Below the pieces are notes generated by a model that did not search any database, was not told the origin of the DNA, and worked only from the letters and a program-made list of their open reading frames with translations. The translations under genes and the position numbers were made by a program. A DNA stretch of 64,000 nucleotides from Deinococcus soli (ex Cha et al. 2016) (GTDB lineage Bacteria; Deinococcota; Deinococci; Deinococcales; Deinococcaceae), in assembly GCF_001007995.1 (NCBI RefSeq), contig NZ_CP011389.1, positions 2,704,501 to 2,768,500 of the forward strand, given 5' to 3'. Numbering within the stretch: position 1 is the stretch's first letter; each line of letters opens with the position of its first letter. Of this stretch, positions 51,374 to 63,474 are shown piece by piece.

Positions 51374-51460
51374 GGGTTGTGGGGAGCAGGGAGTGGGAAA
51401 AGAAAGGGGCGGCCTCAGCGGGCCGCCTCTGCTGTGTTCTGTTCCTACATCCCACAACCC
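51374..51460. repeat. Palindromic element between convergent genes (copy 2)
   Basis: The outer arms are GGGTTGTGGG (51374-51383) and CCCACAACCC (51451-51460). The inner hairpin is GGCGGCC (51408-51414)/GGCCGCC (51421-51427), followed by CTCTGCTGT. Its left arm resembles the reverse complement of the right end of the element at 4603-4741, and both sit between convergent genes. Confidence 0.6.
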
Positions 51461-51478
51461 ACTGCCTACACCCCTGCG

Positions 51479-53188
<1,710 letters not shown>

Positions 53189-53535
53189 GTCACTCCTCGG
53201 GGTGGGGGGTGGGTGCCCTGGGGGGCGGCTCCCGGTCTCCGCGCCGCGTGTGGGCGGGAGGGGCGGGTGATCTCGGCCGATCGGGTGGCCTGTTGGGCCG
53301 GGTCTGAAATTAAACCAAGTATAAACATTGGCGCGGCGGCTTCAAGGGTGCCCACCCGGCCTGCCTGACGGGTGGCCCGCCCCGCCACGCGCGCGCGGCG
53401 CCGTCCAGCAGCCCTCCGGAGGGACCCCACCCATCTGCTGTGCCTGCCAGGGGAACAACACCTGCCGCCGGGCATGAAGGCCCCCTCACCCACCCCGCAC
53501 CCGGCCCGACCACCCCGCCCGCCACGCTGAACGCC
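53189..53535. other. Intergenic region with the acyl-CoA ligase promoter
   Basis: About 350 bp between divergent acyl-CoA ligase and deaminase genes. It contains the ligase promoter (53318-53345), a local AT-rich patch AAATTAAACCAAGTATAAAC around it that could hold a regulator site, and the deaminase CACGCT element (53523-53528). No convincing ORF is present. Confidence 0.5.
53318..53345 (-). promoter_or_regulatory. Promoter of the acyl-CoA ligase gene
   Basis: Minus strand: TTGAAG (53345-53340), 16-nt spacer, TATACT (53323-53318). The best sigma-70-type promoter in the window. The transcript would have an untranslated leader of about 120 nt. Confidence 0.6.
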
Positions 53536-54117
53536 ATGAGCGACGACCGGCCCACCCCGCGCCTCCCGGACCTCGACCACGCCCCCTACCTGCGCGCGGC
53601 CCTCGACCTCGCCCGGGAGGGACAGGCGGCCGGCAGCTCCCCCGTCGGGGCCGTTCTCGTGAACCACGAGGGCCAGATCATCGCGCGGGGCCGCAACCGC
53701 GTCGGCGAAGCCCAGACCCCGGAGCACGTCGGGAACGCCAGCGTCGCCCACGCCGAGATGGACCTGTACTTCCAGGTCGGGAAGCTCGAAGATCCTCACA
53801 CCCTGACCCTGTACACCAGCCTGGAACCCTGCCTGATGTGCGGGGGCGCCAGCGCCCTGCTGGGCGTCGGGCGGATCGTGTGGGCGACTGATGATCCCTG
53901 GGGCGGCTCGGGCCGCCTGATCAGGTGGACCGATCACCCCGCCATGCAGGACACCCAGGTCGTGCCCACCCCGGAAGCCCACCTGGAACGCGAGGGGGCG
54001 CTGCTCTTCGCGCCCGAGGCGAAACGTGCCTTCCCCGACGAGGGCTGGCAGCTGTGGCGCACCCGCTACCCCCGGGAGACCGCGCCTGCCGACCAGACCG
54101 ACGTGGAACAGCCCTGA
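53536..54117 (+). CDS. Cytidine/deoxycytidylate deaminase-family nucleoside deaminase
   Basis: 193 residues from ATG 53536, 7 nt after CACGCT. Zinc ligands and catalytic Glu are in AHAEMDLY (about 75-82) and PCLMCGGASALL (about 103-114), the TadA/guanine-deaminase type. The C-terminal extension of about 60 residues is longer than in TadA. It may act on free nucleosides or bases rather than tRNA. Confidence 0.85.
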   Translation: MSDDRPTPRLPDLDHAPYLRAALDLAREGQAAGSSPVGAVLVNHEGQIIARGRNRVGEAQTPEHVGNASVAHAEMDLYFQVGKLEDPHTLTLYTSLEPCLMCGGASALLGVGRIVWATDDPWGGSGRLIRWTDHPAMQDTQVVPTPEAHLEREGALLFAPEAKRAFPDEGWQLWRTRYPRETAPADQTDVEQP

Positions 54118-54218
54118 ACAGACCGGACCGGCAGCAGGTCAGCACGCCCAGCCCGCCGATCGGAACCCGTCCATCGGCGCGCGGCGCCCGGAGGCTGTCC
54201 AGGCCTCACAATAGGCGC

Positions 54219-55109
54219 ATGACTGTCCTCGTCGTCGGCAGCGTCAACGCGGACCTCACCGTCCGCACCCCCCGCATTCCCGCCCCGGGTGAAACCGTCC
54301 TGGGTGGGGACGCCGTCACCTCGCCCGGCGGCAAGGGCGCCAATCAGGCGGTCGCGGCGGCCCGAGCCGGTGCCGACGTGACGCTGACCGGCGCGGTCGG
54401 CCAGGACGCCTTCCGCGAGGTGGCCCTGCGCGGCCTGCACGCGGCCGGCGTGAACCTGGGCGGCCTGCACACCCTGGACGCCCCCACCGGACTGGCCCTG
54501 ATCACCGTGTCCGCGCACGGCGAGAACGCCATCACGGTCGCCAGCGGCGCGAACGCGCACCTGACCCCCACGCACCTGCCCAGTGACCTGGTCGGCGTGA
54601 CCCACCTCCTGCTGCAACAGGAACTCCCGCCCGAAGTGACCCTGCACGCCGCCCGGGCGGCGCGTGACGCGGGCATCCCCGTCCTGCTGAATGCCGCCCC
54701 CACCCGCGACCTGCCCGGCGACCTGCTGCGCTGCGTCACGCACCTGATCGTGAACGAACATGAACTCGCTGCGCTGCGCCCCGAGGGCACCAACCTGGAA
54801 CGGCAGGCCCACAGCCTCCTCGAACGCGGCCTGCAGGCCGTGACCGTCACGCTGGGCGCGCAGGGCAGCGTCACCGTCACCCCGGGCGGCACCCACCGCC
54901 TCCCCGCGTACCCAGTGCACCCCGTGGACACCACGGGCGCCGGCGATACCTTCTGCGGCGTCCTGGCCGCTCGACTCGCGCAGGGTGACCCGCTGCCCGG
55001 CGCGCTGCGGGCCGCCGGGATCGCCGCCGCGCTGACCTGCACCCGCCCCGGCGCGCAGGACGCCATGCCGGACTGGGCAGAGGTGCAGGCCATCCTCACG
55101 CCAGCCTGA
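54219..55109 (+). CDS. rbsK: Ribokinase (PfkB family)
   Basis: 296 residues from ATG 54219, 6 nt after CACAAT (54207-54212). The N-terminal sugar-binding stretch TSPGGKGANQAVAAAR, the anion hole and base DTTGAGDTFCG (about 243-253) and NEHELAAL are diagnostic. It phosphorylates ribose at O5. No ribose transport genes are adjacent. Confidence 0.92.
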   Translation: MTVLVVGSVNADLTVRTPRIPAPGETVLGGDAVTSPGGKGANQAVAAARAGADVTLTGAVGQDAFREVALRGLHAAGVNLGGLHTLDAPTGLALITVSAHGENAITVASGANAHLTPTHLPSDLVGVTHLLLQQELPPEVTLHAARAARDAGIPVLLNAAPTRDLPGDLLRCVTHLIVNEHELAALRPEGTNLERQAHSLLERGLQAVTVTLGAQGSVTVTPGGTHRLPAYPVHPVDTTGAGDTFCGVLAARLAQGDPLPGALRAAGIAAALTCTRPGAQDAMPDWAEVQAILTPA

Positions 55110-55169
55110 CCGCCCCCCCGGCCCGATTGACCCTGGCCCCACGCGGCGGCCTTGGGCTACGCTCGGCGC

Positions 55170-55697
55170 ATGCGCTACCGCACCTTCGCCGAACACGACT
55201 ACGACGCCCTGCAGGCCCTCGATCTGGTCGTGCAGCGCGCCCACACCCCCGCCTTCGACACCCTGGCCGAACGGGAACGCGCCGGGCGACTGCACACCAG
55301 CCTCCCCGCCCTGAAGTTCTACGAACGCAGCGAACACTCCTTCGTGGCCGAGGAGGACGGCACCCTGCACGGCTTCATCTTCGCGCAGTCGGTCTGGCAA
55401 GGCGACCGGCCCATCGTGCTCGTCCGTGCACTCAGCGTCCACCCCGACGCGCCCGCCGGGGTCAGCGAGGCGCTGCTGCACGCCACCGTGAAGAGTGCCT
55501 ACGACACCGCCGTGTACGAGGTCCACTACCCCGTCACGCCCGAACTGCGCGCCGCCGCTGCCGCCGAGAGCGCCGTCCTGACCGGCGCGTACGCCATCAC
55601 GCACCTGGGCACCCGCGCGCAGACCGCGCCCGGCGAGCGACTGGATGGGCAACCGGCCGACGATCACCTGAGCACCCCGCCCGCCCAGGGGGCATAA
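55170..55697 (+). CDS. DUF1999 protein (GNAT-like fold)
   Basis: 175 residues from ATG 55170, 6 nt after TACGCT (55158-55163). [18 protein letters not shown] and [13 protein letters not shown] match the DUF1999 family typical of Deinococcus-Thermus, which has a GNAT-like fold. Substrate is unknown. The stop codon overlaps the next start by one base (TAATG). Confidence 0.82.
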   Translation: MRYRTFAEHDYDALQALDLVVQRAHTPAFDTLAERERAGRLHTSLPALKFYERSEHSFVAEEDGTLHGFIFAQSVWQGDRPIVLVRALSVHPDAPAGVSEALLHATVKSAYDTAVYEVHYPVTPELRAAAAAESAVLTGAYAITHLGTRAQTAPGERLDGQPADDHLSTPPAQGA

Positions 55698-55921
55698 TGA
55701 CGGGCATGACCAACACCGCCACCCGCGTGCTGCTGGGCGTGCGCGGCATGAGCCGCGACGCCGGAACCACCGTTGCCCAGGCCCTGAGCGCCATGCCCGG
55801 CATCGTGAAAGCCACCCCCGACGAGGGCCAGCTGGAAGTCCACTACGACCCCTCGCAGCTGACCGTCATGGACATCGTCCGCGCCATCCGCCGACAGGGT
55901 TTCCTGGCCGGCATGATCTGA
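55697..55921 (+). CDS. Heavy-metal-associated-like small protein lacking the CxxC
   Basis: 74 residues; an inner ATG at 55706 would give 71. The HMA ferredoxin-like pattern is clear: [41 protein letters not shown] and VRAIRRQGF. At the metal-binding loop, where most members have CxxC, the sequence is MSRDAG. It probably does not bind Cu(I) in the usual way. It is translationally coupled to the DUF1999 gene. Confidence 0.8.
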   Translation: MTGMTNTATRVLLGVRGMSRDAGTTVAQALSAMPGIVKATPDEGQLEVHYDPSQLTVMDIVRAIRRQGFLAGMI

Positions 55922-55923
55922 CC

Positions 55924-56238
55924 GTGGCCCTGGGGTACGTGGGCGTCCTGACCATCCGCGTCGAGATGCCCTGGGTCGCCAGCCTGAAAGAGAAACGCGC
56001 CCTGGTGCGCCCCGTCGTCGAACGACTCAAGGTCCGCTTTCCCCTGACCGTCGCCCGCCTGGACGGCCTGGACGCCCACGACTGGGAGGTCATCGGCGTC
56101 GCGACCCTCAGCAACGACTACGGCTGGGTCGAGGAGACCCTGCGCATGGCCGCCGACTACATCGCCAAGGAAGGCCCGTACCGCGTGACCAGCGAGGAGA
56201 TCGAGATCACCCCACTGGGGTCCAGCGAGGACGAGTAA
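55924..56238 (+). CDS. DUF503 (YlxP-like) protein
   Basis: 104 residues from GTG 55924. [20 protein letters not shown] and [20 protein letters not shown] match DUF503/YlxP. In other bacteria ylxP lies in nusA-infB-rbfA operons, suggesting a ribosome link; here it follows the HMA-like gene with 2 bp spacing. A strong terminator follows. Confidence 0.88.
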   Translation: MALGYVGVLTIRVEMPWVASLKEKRALVRPVVERLKVRFPLTVARLDGLDAHDWEVIGVATLSNDYGWVEETLRMAADYIAKEGPYRVTSEEIEITPLGSSEDE

Positions 56239-56256
56239 GCAGTCGCCCAGGGTGAC

Positions 56257-56303
56257 ACCGCAGCGCGCCGGATCTGGGACTTCCCGATCCGGCGCGCTGC
56301 GGT
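56257..56303. terminator. Strong bidirectional terminator
   Basis: The 18-bp arms, ACCGCAGCGCGCCGGATC (56257-56274) and its exact reverse complement (56286-56303), are followed by GCGTCTGTTTTA. It lies between convergent DUF503 and lepB. Confidence 0.85.
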
Positions 56304-56312
56304 GCGTCTGTT

Positions 56313-57107
<795 letters not shown>

Positions 57108-57143
57108 GCACCGCGCAGAATACCGGATGCCGGGCCGCTGCGG

Positions 57144-57971
57144 TCAGCCGGGCAGGGTCAGCAGGCGCGGCAGCTGCGCCTGCGCGGCCTCCACGCCCGC
57201 CTGGATGGCGGCGTCCGCCCGGTTGAAGTTCAGCAGGTCCACGTCGCGCAGCGTGGGGCGCAGCAGCACGTCCGGACGGTACAGGCCCACCCGGGCGTCG
57301 GTCAGCTGCGCCTGCATGATCTCCACCGCGCGGCGCAGGGTCTGCACCGTCCCGAGGTGTGGGTGCGCGCCGCCCTGTGCCCCACCTGCGCCGGGCTCGC
57401 GCCGCCATAGCCGCCCGCGCCGCTCGGTGAGGGTCAGCGGGACGGGCGCCGTGACGTCCACCGCCAGCACCCGCCGCGCCCCCAGGAACAGCGCGGCGTC
57501 CACCGGCACCTGATTCAGGATCCCGCCGTCGGACAGCAGCAGGTCCCCCTGCGCGACCGGTTCCACCGCGCCCGGGTACGCGGTCGTGGCGCGCAGCGCC
57601 TCGTGCAGATTCCCGCGCGACAGGTACACCGCGCGGCCCGACCGCAGGTCCGTGGCGGTCACCGCCAGCGGCAGGCGCAGCTCCTCGAACGTGGCGGGCA
57701 GGTGATCGGCCAGCCACGCACTCACCACCGACGGCCGCACCAGCCCGGGACCGGGCCGCAGGTTCAGCAGGCGCCGCCAGGACACCCCGCGCGACAGGCG
57801 CTCCATCTCGTCGGCGCTGTACCCGGCGGCGATGAACGCCCCGACCAGCCCGCCCATGCTCGTCCCGGCCAGCATGCCGGGCGTCAGCCCGTGTTCTTCC
57901 AGCACGCGCCACACGCCGACGTGCGCCAGTCCGCGCGCGCCGCCACCTCCCAGGACCAGTCCGTACGTCAT
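57144..57971 (-). CDS. Patatin-like phospholipase
   Basis: 275 residues from ATG 57971. The oxyanion loop [12 protein letters not shown] (about 8-19), nucleophile GTSMGG (about 36-41) and catalytic Asp in DGG ([14 protein letters not shown]) are intact. RssA-like. It hydrolyses lipid esters in the cytoplasm or at the membrane. It is 37 bp from lepB and divergent from the protein kinase gene. Confidence 0.9.
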   Translation of the reverse strand: MTYGLVLGGGGARGLAHVGVWRVLEEHGLTPGMLAGTSMGGLVGAFIAAGYSADEMERLSRGVSWRRLLNLRPGPGLVRPSVVSAWLADHLPATFEELRLPLAVTATDLRSGRAVYLSRGNLHEALRATTAYPGAVEPVAQGDLLLSDGGILNQVPVDAALFLGARRVLAVDVTAPVPLTLTERRGRLWRREPGAGGAQGGAHPHLGTVQTLRRAVEIMQAQLTDARVGLYRPDVLLRPTLRDVDLLNFNRADAAIQAGVEAAQAQLPRLLTLPG

Positions 57972-58076
57972 TCTGGAAGGCACTCTACGACTCTTCTGAA
58001 CCCGGTTCAGTGCGTGGGGTGCGGGCAGGAGGTCCGCGCTACCCGCAGCGGCAGCCGTTGGGGTAGGTTGTGGGAG

Positions 58077-58829
58077 ATGCCTCTTGCAGGACAGGTCGTG
58101 GGAAACGGCGTCCGGCTGGTCCGACCGGTCGGACGCGGCTCGCACAGCCTGGTGTACTTCGCGGTGGCTCGCGACGGCCAGCCCTGCGCCGTGAAGATCT
58201 TCCCCGCGCACCTGGGCGGCTACGCCGAACGGGAATACGACCACGCGCACGACCTGCACCACCCCCGGCTGGTCCGCGTGATCGAACGGACCGTCGTGGA
58301 CGACCAGCCCGCCCTGGTCAGCACCCTGGCACGTGGCGAGGTGCTGTTCCGCCGCTACGCGCAGCGGCCCGCCGTGCAGCAGGAACGCCGGGCCTTCCTG
58401 CTGACCCTCGTGCACCTGCTGGACGCGCTGGGGTACCTGCACGAGCGCGGGCTGGTGCACCGCGACATCAAACCCGAGAACATCATCGTGGAGGAGGACG
58501 GCAGCGCGAAACTGGTGGATTTCGACCTGTCCGGCCCCGCCTTCGAGACCTTCGACGCGCCGCTGCGCATGGGCACCGCCGCCTTCCAGAGCCCCGAGGC
58601 GGCGCGCGGCGAACCGCTGGGTCCCGAGAGCGACCTGTACGGCGTGGGCGTCCTGCTCGGCTGGGGCATTCACGGCTCGCTGCCCGACCCGGACGAGCCG
58701 CACCCGCACACCCTGGACCCGCTGCAACCCCTGTACCTGAGCCTGACCCGCCCCGACCATGCCGAGCGGCCCAACGACGCCGCGCGCGTCCGCGCCGAAC
58801 TGCTGCGGCTGGCGGGCCTGCCGTACTGA
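58077..58829 (+). CDS. Small soluble Ser/Thr protein kinase
   Basis: 250 residues from ATG 58077, 7 nt after TAGGTT (58064-58069). The catalytic Lys40 (CAVKIF), HRDIKPEN with Asp130 and Asn135, and the metal-binding Asp148 are present. DFG is replaced by D-F-D (148-150). No TM or extracytoplasmic domain is present, so it is one bare kinase domain. Probably active; targets unknown. Confidence 0.9.
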   Translation: MPLAGQVVGNGVRLVRPVGRGSHSLVYFAVARDGQPCAVKIFPAHLGGYAEREYDHAHDLHHPRLVRVIERTVVDDQPALVSTLARGEVLFRRYAQRPAVQQERRAFLLTLVHLLDALGYLHERGLVHRDIKPENIIVEEDGSAKLVDFDLSGPAFETFDAPLRMGTAAFQSPEAARGEPLGPESDLYGVGVLLGWGIHGSLPDPDEPHPHTLDPLQPLYLSLTRPDHAERPNDAARVRAELLRLAGLPY

Positions 58830-58899
58830 CCAATCCTGACTCGCCGGGATCGCGCCCCCAGGCACGGTTGCCGCCTGCCCCGACCGCTAGCCTGCCGGG

Positions 58900-59622
58900 A
58901 TGCCCCGCCCCGCCCCCACGTTCACGGCGCCCGCCACCCTGCCGGAGGTGACGTGCCGCCTGACCGGGCAGTACCTCCCGGACGGGGAACTGCCCTTCCC
59001 CCGCACCCGCCCGGCAGACCTGCTGAGCAGCCTGATCCGCACGATCCTGGGCCAGCAGAACACCCGCGCCGCCGCCGACCGGCAGTACCGCGCGCTGCGC
59101 ACAGCCTACCCGCGGTGGGAGGCCGCGCTGCTCGACGGCCCGGACGGCATTGAGGACACCCTGCGCGGCGTGGGCGGCGGCCTGCACCGCAGCAAGGCCG
59201 CCAGCGTGCACGGCATCCTGAGCGCCCTGGCCGGACCGGACGAGGACGGCCCACTGACCCTGGAGCACCTGAGCGGCCTGACCGACGAGACGGCCCGCGC
59301 GACCCTGGAAGCCCTGCCCGGCGTGGGCCGCCACACCGCCGCCCTGATCCTCCTGTTCGACCTGCACCGGCCTGCCATGCCGGTCGAGGGCAACCTGGAC
59401 CGGCTGGCCCGGCGGCTGGAGTGGGTCCCGGACACCTGGACGGGCGCGCGAGTGGAACGCTGGTTCGACGCCACCGTGCCCCGCACCACCCCGGACCGCC
59501 TGCGCCTGCACGTCGCGGGCGTCCGGCACGGGCGCGAGGTGTGCCTCAGCCGCCACCCGAGCTGCGACGCGTGCGTGCTGGCCGACCTGTGCCCCTCGGC
59601 CGCGCTGCTCGGACCGGGCTGA
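58900..59622 (+). CDS. Endonuclease III-like HhH-GPD protein with altered active site
   Basis: 240 residues from ATG 58900, 6 nt after TAGCCT (58888-58893). The HhH motif LPGVGRHTA (139-147) carries His145 where EndoIII has its catalytic Lys. Eighteen residues on, Glu163 replaces the catalytic Asp (VEGN for VDTH). The 4Fe-4S loop is complete: Cys215, 222, 225 and 231 in C-x6-C-x2-C-x5-C. It could be a non-lyase glycosylase or a DNA-binding protein. D. radiodurans has several divergent EndoIII paralogues. Confidence 0.88.
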   Translation: MPRPAPTFTAPATLPEVTCRLTGQYLPDGELPFPRTRPADLLSSLIRTILGQQNTRAAADRQYRALRTAYPRWEAALLDGPDGIEDTLRGVGGGLHRSKAASVHGILSALAGPDEDGPLTLEHLSGLTDETARATLEALPGVGRHTAALILLFDLHRPAMPVEGNLDRLARRLEWVPDTWTGARVERWFDATVPRTTPDRLRLHVAGVRHGREVCLSRHPSCDACVLADLCPSAALLGPG

Positions 59623-59687
59623 ACCTGAGACCCGGCAGCGCAGACAGCGCCAAGCCGACCGCGCCGGACCTCCCTACACTCGGCGGC

Positions 59688-60380
59688 GTGCAGCTCCTCC
59701 TGATCCGCCACGCGCAGTCGGCAAACAACCTCCTGTACCAGCAGACCGGTGCGAAGGCCGGACGCCACCCCGACCCGCCCCTGACGCCACTGGGACACCG
59801 GCAGGCGCAGGCCCTGGCCGACCACCTCCGGCAGGCGCCGCGCGGGCCGCTCGCGCTGACGCACCTGCACGCCAGCCTGACCGTCCGCGCCGTGCAGACC
59901 GCTGCGCCCCTGGCCCGCGCGCTGGGCCTCCCCGTGCACGCTCACGCCGACGCGCACGAGGTCGGGGGGCTGTACTGGGGCGCGTGGGACGGCGAGCGCG
60001 GCCCCACCCCCGGCGAGACGCCTGCGGGCCTGCGGGCGCACTGCCCCGGCCTCCGCTGGCCTGGCGACCTGTCCCCCCACGCCCCCTGGGACGGGGGGTT
60101 CGAAACGGACGACCCGGCGGTACACGCGAGCCGGGCACGCCGACTGCTGGGCGACCTGCGCGCCCGCCACGGACCGGACGACCGGGTGGGGCTGGTCACG
60201 CACCATCTCTTCGCGCAGTACCTGATCGCAGCGCTGCTGGGCAGCGACCTGCCCCGCCTGCCTGCCACGCTGCGCGTGAACAACACCGCCACCTGCGCCG
60301 TCGACCTGCGCGGCGACCCGGTCCGGGTCGGGTGGATCAACCGGCACGAACATCTGGGCAGGGCGCTCGTCACGGCCTGA
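59688..60380 (+). CDS. Histidine phosphatase-family protein
   Basis: 230 residues from GTG 59688, 7 nt after TACACT (59675-59680). The phospho-His is in LLIRHAQSANN (about 4-14), with RHA in place of the commoner RHG. The second His lies in VGLVTHHLF. Phosphoglycerate-mutase-like fold; substrate unknown. Confidence 0.87.
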   Translation: MQLLLIRHAQSANNLLYQQTGAKAGRHPDPPLTPLGHRQAQALADHLRQAPRGPLALTHLHASLTVRAVQTAAPLARALGLPVHAHADAHEVGGLYWGAWDGERGPTPGETPAGLRAHCPGLRWPGDLSPHAPWDGGFETDDPAVHASRARRLLGDLRARHGPDDRVGLVTHHLFAQYLIAALLGSDLPRLPATLRVNNTATCAVDLRGDPVRVGWINRHEHLGRALVTA

Positions 60381-60425
60381 CCGCCGCCGGAACGCGTCGG
60401 GGGTGTGCGGGCTATGCTCGGGGGC

Positions 60426-61451
60426 ATGACCGCTCCCACCTTCTCGCATGAACTCTCGGTCGCGTCGGCGCTGGCGCGCGAGGCCGGGGCGCTGCTCCTG
60501 GCGCACCTGCGCGCCGGGTTCACCGTGGAACACAAGACGAGTGCCGACGACCCCGTGACCATCGCCGACCGCGAGGCGTCCGCGCTGATCATGACCGCCC
60601 TGGCCGCCGCGTTCCCGGCGGACGGCCTCCTGTCCGAGGAGGAGACCGACGACCGCGCCCGCCTGGGCCATGACCGCGTGTGGATCGTGGACCCCATCGA
60701 CGGCACGAAGGAGTTCTCGACGGGCCTGCCGGATTACTGCGTCAGTATCGGCCTCGCGGTGGGAGGCGAGCCGGTGCTGGGTGTCGTGTACGCTCCGGAA
60801 ACGGATGAGCTGTTCAGCGGCGTGGTGGGGCAGGGCGTCACCCTGAACGGCCAGCCTGCGCCCATGCCCGGCAGCGGACCGGACTGGCGTGTCGCCGTGT
60901 CCGACACCGAACACGGACGGGAACTGCACCGCACGTCGCTCCCCGGCATGAAGCCCAGCGGGAGCATCGCCCTGAAGCTCGCGCGGATCGCGGCCGGGCA
61001 GGTCGACGCGACCTTCACCATGTCACCCCGCAGCGAGTGGGACATCGCCGCCGGGCACGCCCTGCTGCGCGCCGCCGGGGGTGACCTGCGCCGCCGCGAC
61101 GGCCGCCCCGTCCGCTACAACCAGCCGCGCCCGCACATCGAACAGGGATTGATCGGCGGCGCGCCCGCCGCGCTCGACTGGCTGGAGGGGCAGCTGCGCG
61201 GGCACCGCCTGCCCGTCGCGCACCTGGGCCTGACCTCAGGCGACCCCGCCTGGACGCTGCTGCCCGAGACCGACCGCGCCGCGCTGGACGGCCACCCCGG
61301 CGTGAACGTCCGCCACGCCAGCGGCGAGGTGCTGGCCCTGCTCGTCGTGGACCCCGCCACGCGGCAGGTCGAGCGGGCCGAGGGCGACGCCTTCCACCTC
61401 GACCGCCTCACGCGGGACGTGACCCGCGCGCTGGGCACCGTCCAGAGCTGA
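60426..61451 (+). CDS. Inositol monophosphatase/CysQ-family phosphatase with extended C-terminus
   Basis: 341 residues from ATG 60426, 7 nt after TATGCT (60413-60418). The Mg-binding motifs LLSEEE, VDPIDGTKEF and SEWDIAAGHALL are intact. The last 90 or so residues go beyond the usual family end. They have a mixed helix-strand pattern and no known motif. It may hydrolyse inositol phosphates or 3'-phosphoadenosine 5'-phosphate. Confidence 0.88.
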   Translation: MTAPTFSHELSVASALAREAGALLLAHLRAGFTVEHKTSADDPVTIADREASALIMTALAAAFPADGLLSEEETDDRARLGHDRVWIVDPIDGTKEFSTGLPDYCVSIGLAVGGEPVLGVVYAPETDELFSGVVGQGVTLNGQPAPMPGSGPDWRVAVSDTEHGRELHRTSLPGMKPSGSIALKLARIAAGQVDATFTMSPRSEWDIAAGHALLRAAGGDLRRRDGRPVRYNQPRPHIEQGLIGGAPAALDWLEGQLRGHRLPVAHLGLTSGDPAWTLLPETDRAALDGHPGVNVRHASGEVLALLVVDPATRQVERAEGDAFHLDRLTRDVTRALGTVQS

Positions 61452-61456
61452 GCGGC

Positions 61457-62020
61457 ATGACCGAATCCCTCACGCCTCGCGTCACCCTGAAACCCCTGCT
61501 GGACTTCACGCCGCACGAGTGGCGCGTCCTGCACGGCTTCTTCCGCGACCGGGAACTGGCCGACTGGAACGACGCCAAACCCATCCGCCTGCCCGGTTTC
61601 CTGTTCCGCCGCATCATGCAGGACGAGGAACGCACCGGCGAACGCCACGGCTTCGGCGTCATGGACGAGCACGGCACCCTGATCGGCAGCGCCGAACTGT
61701 ACGACCTGCGGCCCTCGCCGCCCCTCACGCCGACCACCGCCACGCTGGGCGTCATGATCGGCGTGCCCAGCCTGTGGGGCCAGGGTTACGGGCGCGAGGC
61801 CGTGCAGGCGCTCCTCCGCTGGGCCTTCACGCGGCGCGACCCTGCCCTGAACCGCATCCGCCTGACCACCTTCGGGCACAACCGCCGCGCCCAGCGGGCC
61901 TTCCTCGCCTGCGGGTTCCGTGAGGTCCACCGCACTGAACGCGAGGGCCGCACCGACGTGCACATGGAACTCACCCGCCCCGAATGGCTGGCCGCGCACG
62001 CGCCCGGCGGGTCAGAATAG
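61457..62020 (+). CDS. GNAT-family N-acetyltransferase
   Basis: 187 residues. The acetyl-CoA-binding signature is GVPSLWGQGYGREAVQALLRW (Q/RxxGxG/A), shown as GQGYGREA. It is RimJ/RimL-like in the FLACGFREVHRTE stretch near the end. It starts 5 bp after the IMP gene and is likely cotranscribed. Substrate unknown. Confidence 0.88.
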   Translation: MTESLTPRVTLKPLLDFTPHEWRVLHGFFRDRELADWNDAKPIRLPGFLFRRIMQDEERTGERHGFGVMDEHGTLIGSAELYDLRPSPPLTPTTATLGVMIGVPSLWGQGYGREAVQALLRWAFTRRDPALNRIRLTTFGHNRRAQRAFLACGFREVHRTEREGRTDVHMELTRPEWLAAHAPGGSE

Positions 62021-62024
62021 ACCC

Positions 62025-62948
<924 letters not shown>

Positions 62949-62951
62949 GGC

Positions 62952-62976
62952 GTGAGCTGTGGGCTCTGAGCTATGA
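62952..62976 (+). repeat. Short degenerate GAGCTNTG-type repeat
   Basis: TGAGCTGTGGGCTCTGAGC followed by TATGAGC contains three imperfect TGAGCT/GGGCTC units in the gap before the methyltransferase-like gene. It resembles other short intergenic repeats of these genomes. No function can be stated. Confidence 0.35.
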
Positions 62977-63428
62977 GCGTGACAAGGGACCGCTCTCTGG
63001 TTGCCGCGCAGTTCGCGCTGTTGGCCGTCATCCTGGCCGGGGGGCGGCGGGCGATAGGTCGACCCCGATCCGTCGGGGTGGCGGGCGCGGCGCTGGGGGT
63101 GGGTGGGCTGGGCCTCCTCGTCTGGAGCGGGCGCACGCTGGGACGCAACCTCACGCCGCTGCCCACACCGGTCGCGGGGGGCATGCTCGTGCAGCGCGGC
63201 CCGTACCGGCATGTGCGGCACCCGATCTACACGGCGCTGCTGCTTCTGGCGGGCGGCTGGACGGTCGCGCGGGGCGGGCTGGTCAGCGTCGCGGGCACCT
63301 TCCTGCTCGCAGGGCTGTTGCGGCACAAGGCGGGCATCGAGGACGCCGCGCTGGCCGGACGTCACCCGGACCACGCGGCGTACCGGGCGCACACCGGGGC
63401 GTTCCTGCCTCGCACCGGTAGGCGCTGA
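62973..63428 (+). CDS. Isoprenylcysteine carboxyl methyltransferase-like membrane protein
   Basis: 151 residues with four hydrophobic segments. RGPYRHVRHPIYTALLLLAG (about 70-89) is the SAM-binding signature of the ICMT/PEMT superfamily. In bacteria the substrates are often lipids or are unknown. The ATG start at 62973 lies in the small repeat; a later start is possible. Confidence 0.82.
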   Translation: MSVTRDRSLVAAQFALLAVILAGGRRAIGRPRSVGVAGAALGVGGLGLLVWSGRTLGRNLTPLPTPVAGGMLVQRGPYRHVRHPIYTALLLLAGGWTVARGGLVSVAGTFLLAGLLRHKAGIEDAALAGRHPDHAAYRAHTGAFLPRTGRR

Positions 63429-63474
63429 ACGAAGCCTCAAGGTCACCCGGCCACCCCGGCGGCTATCTTCACCC

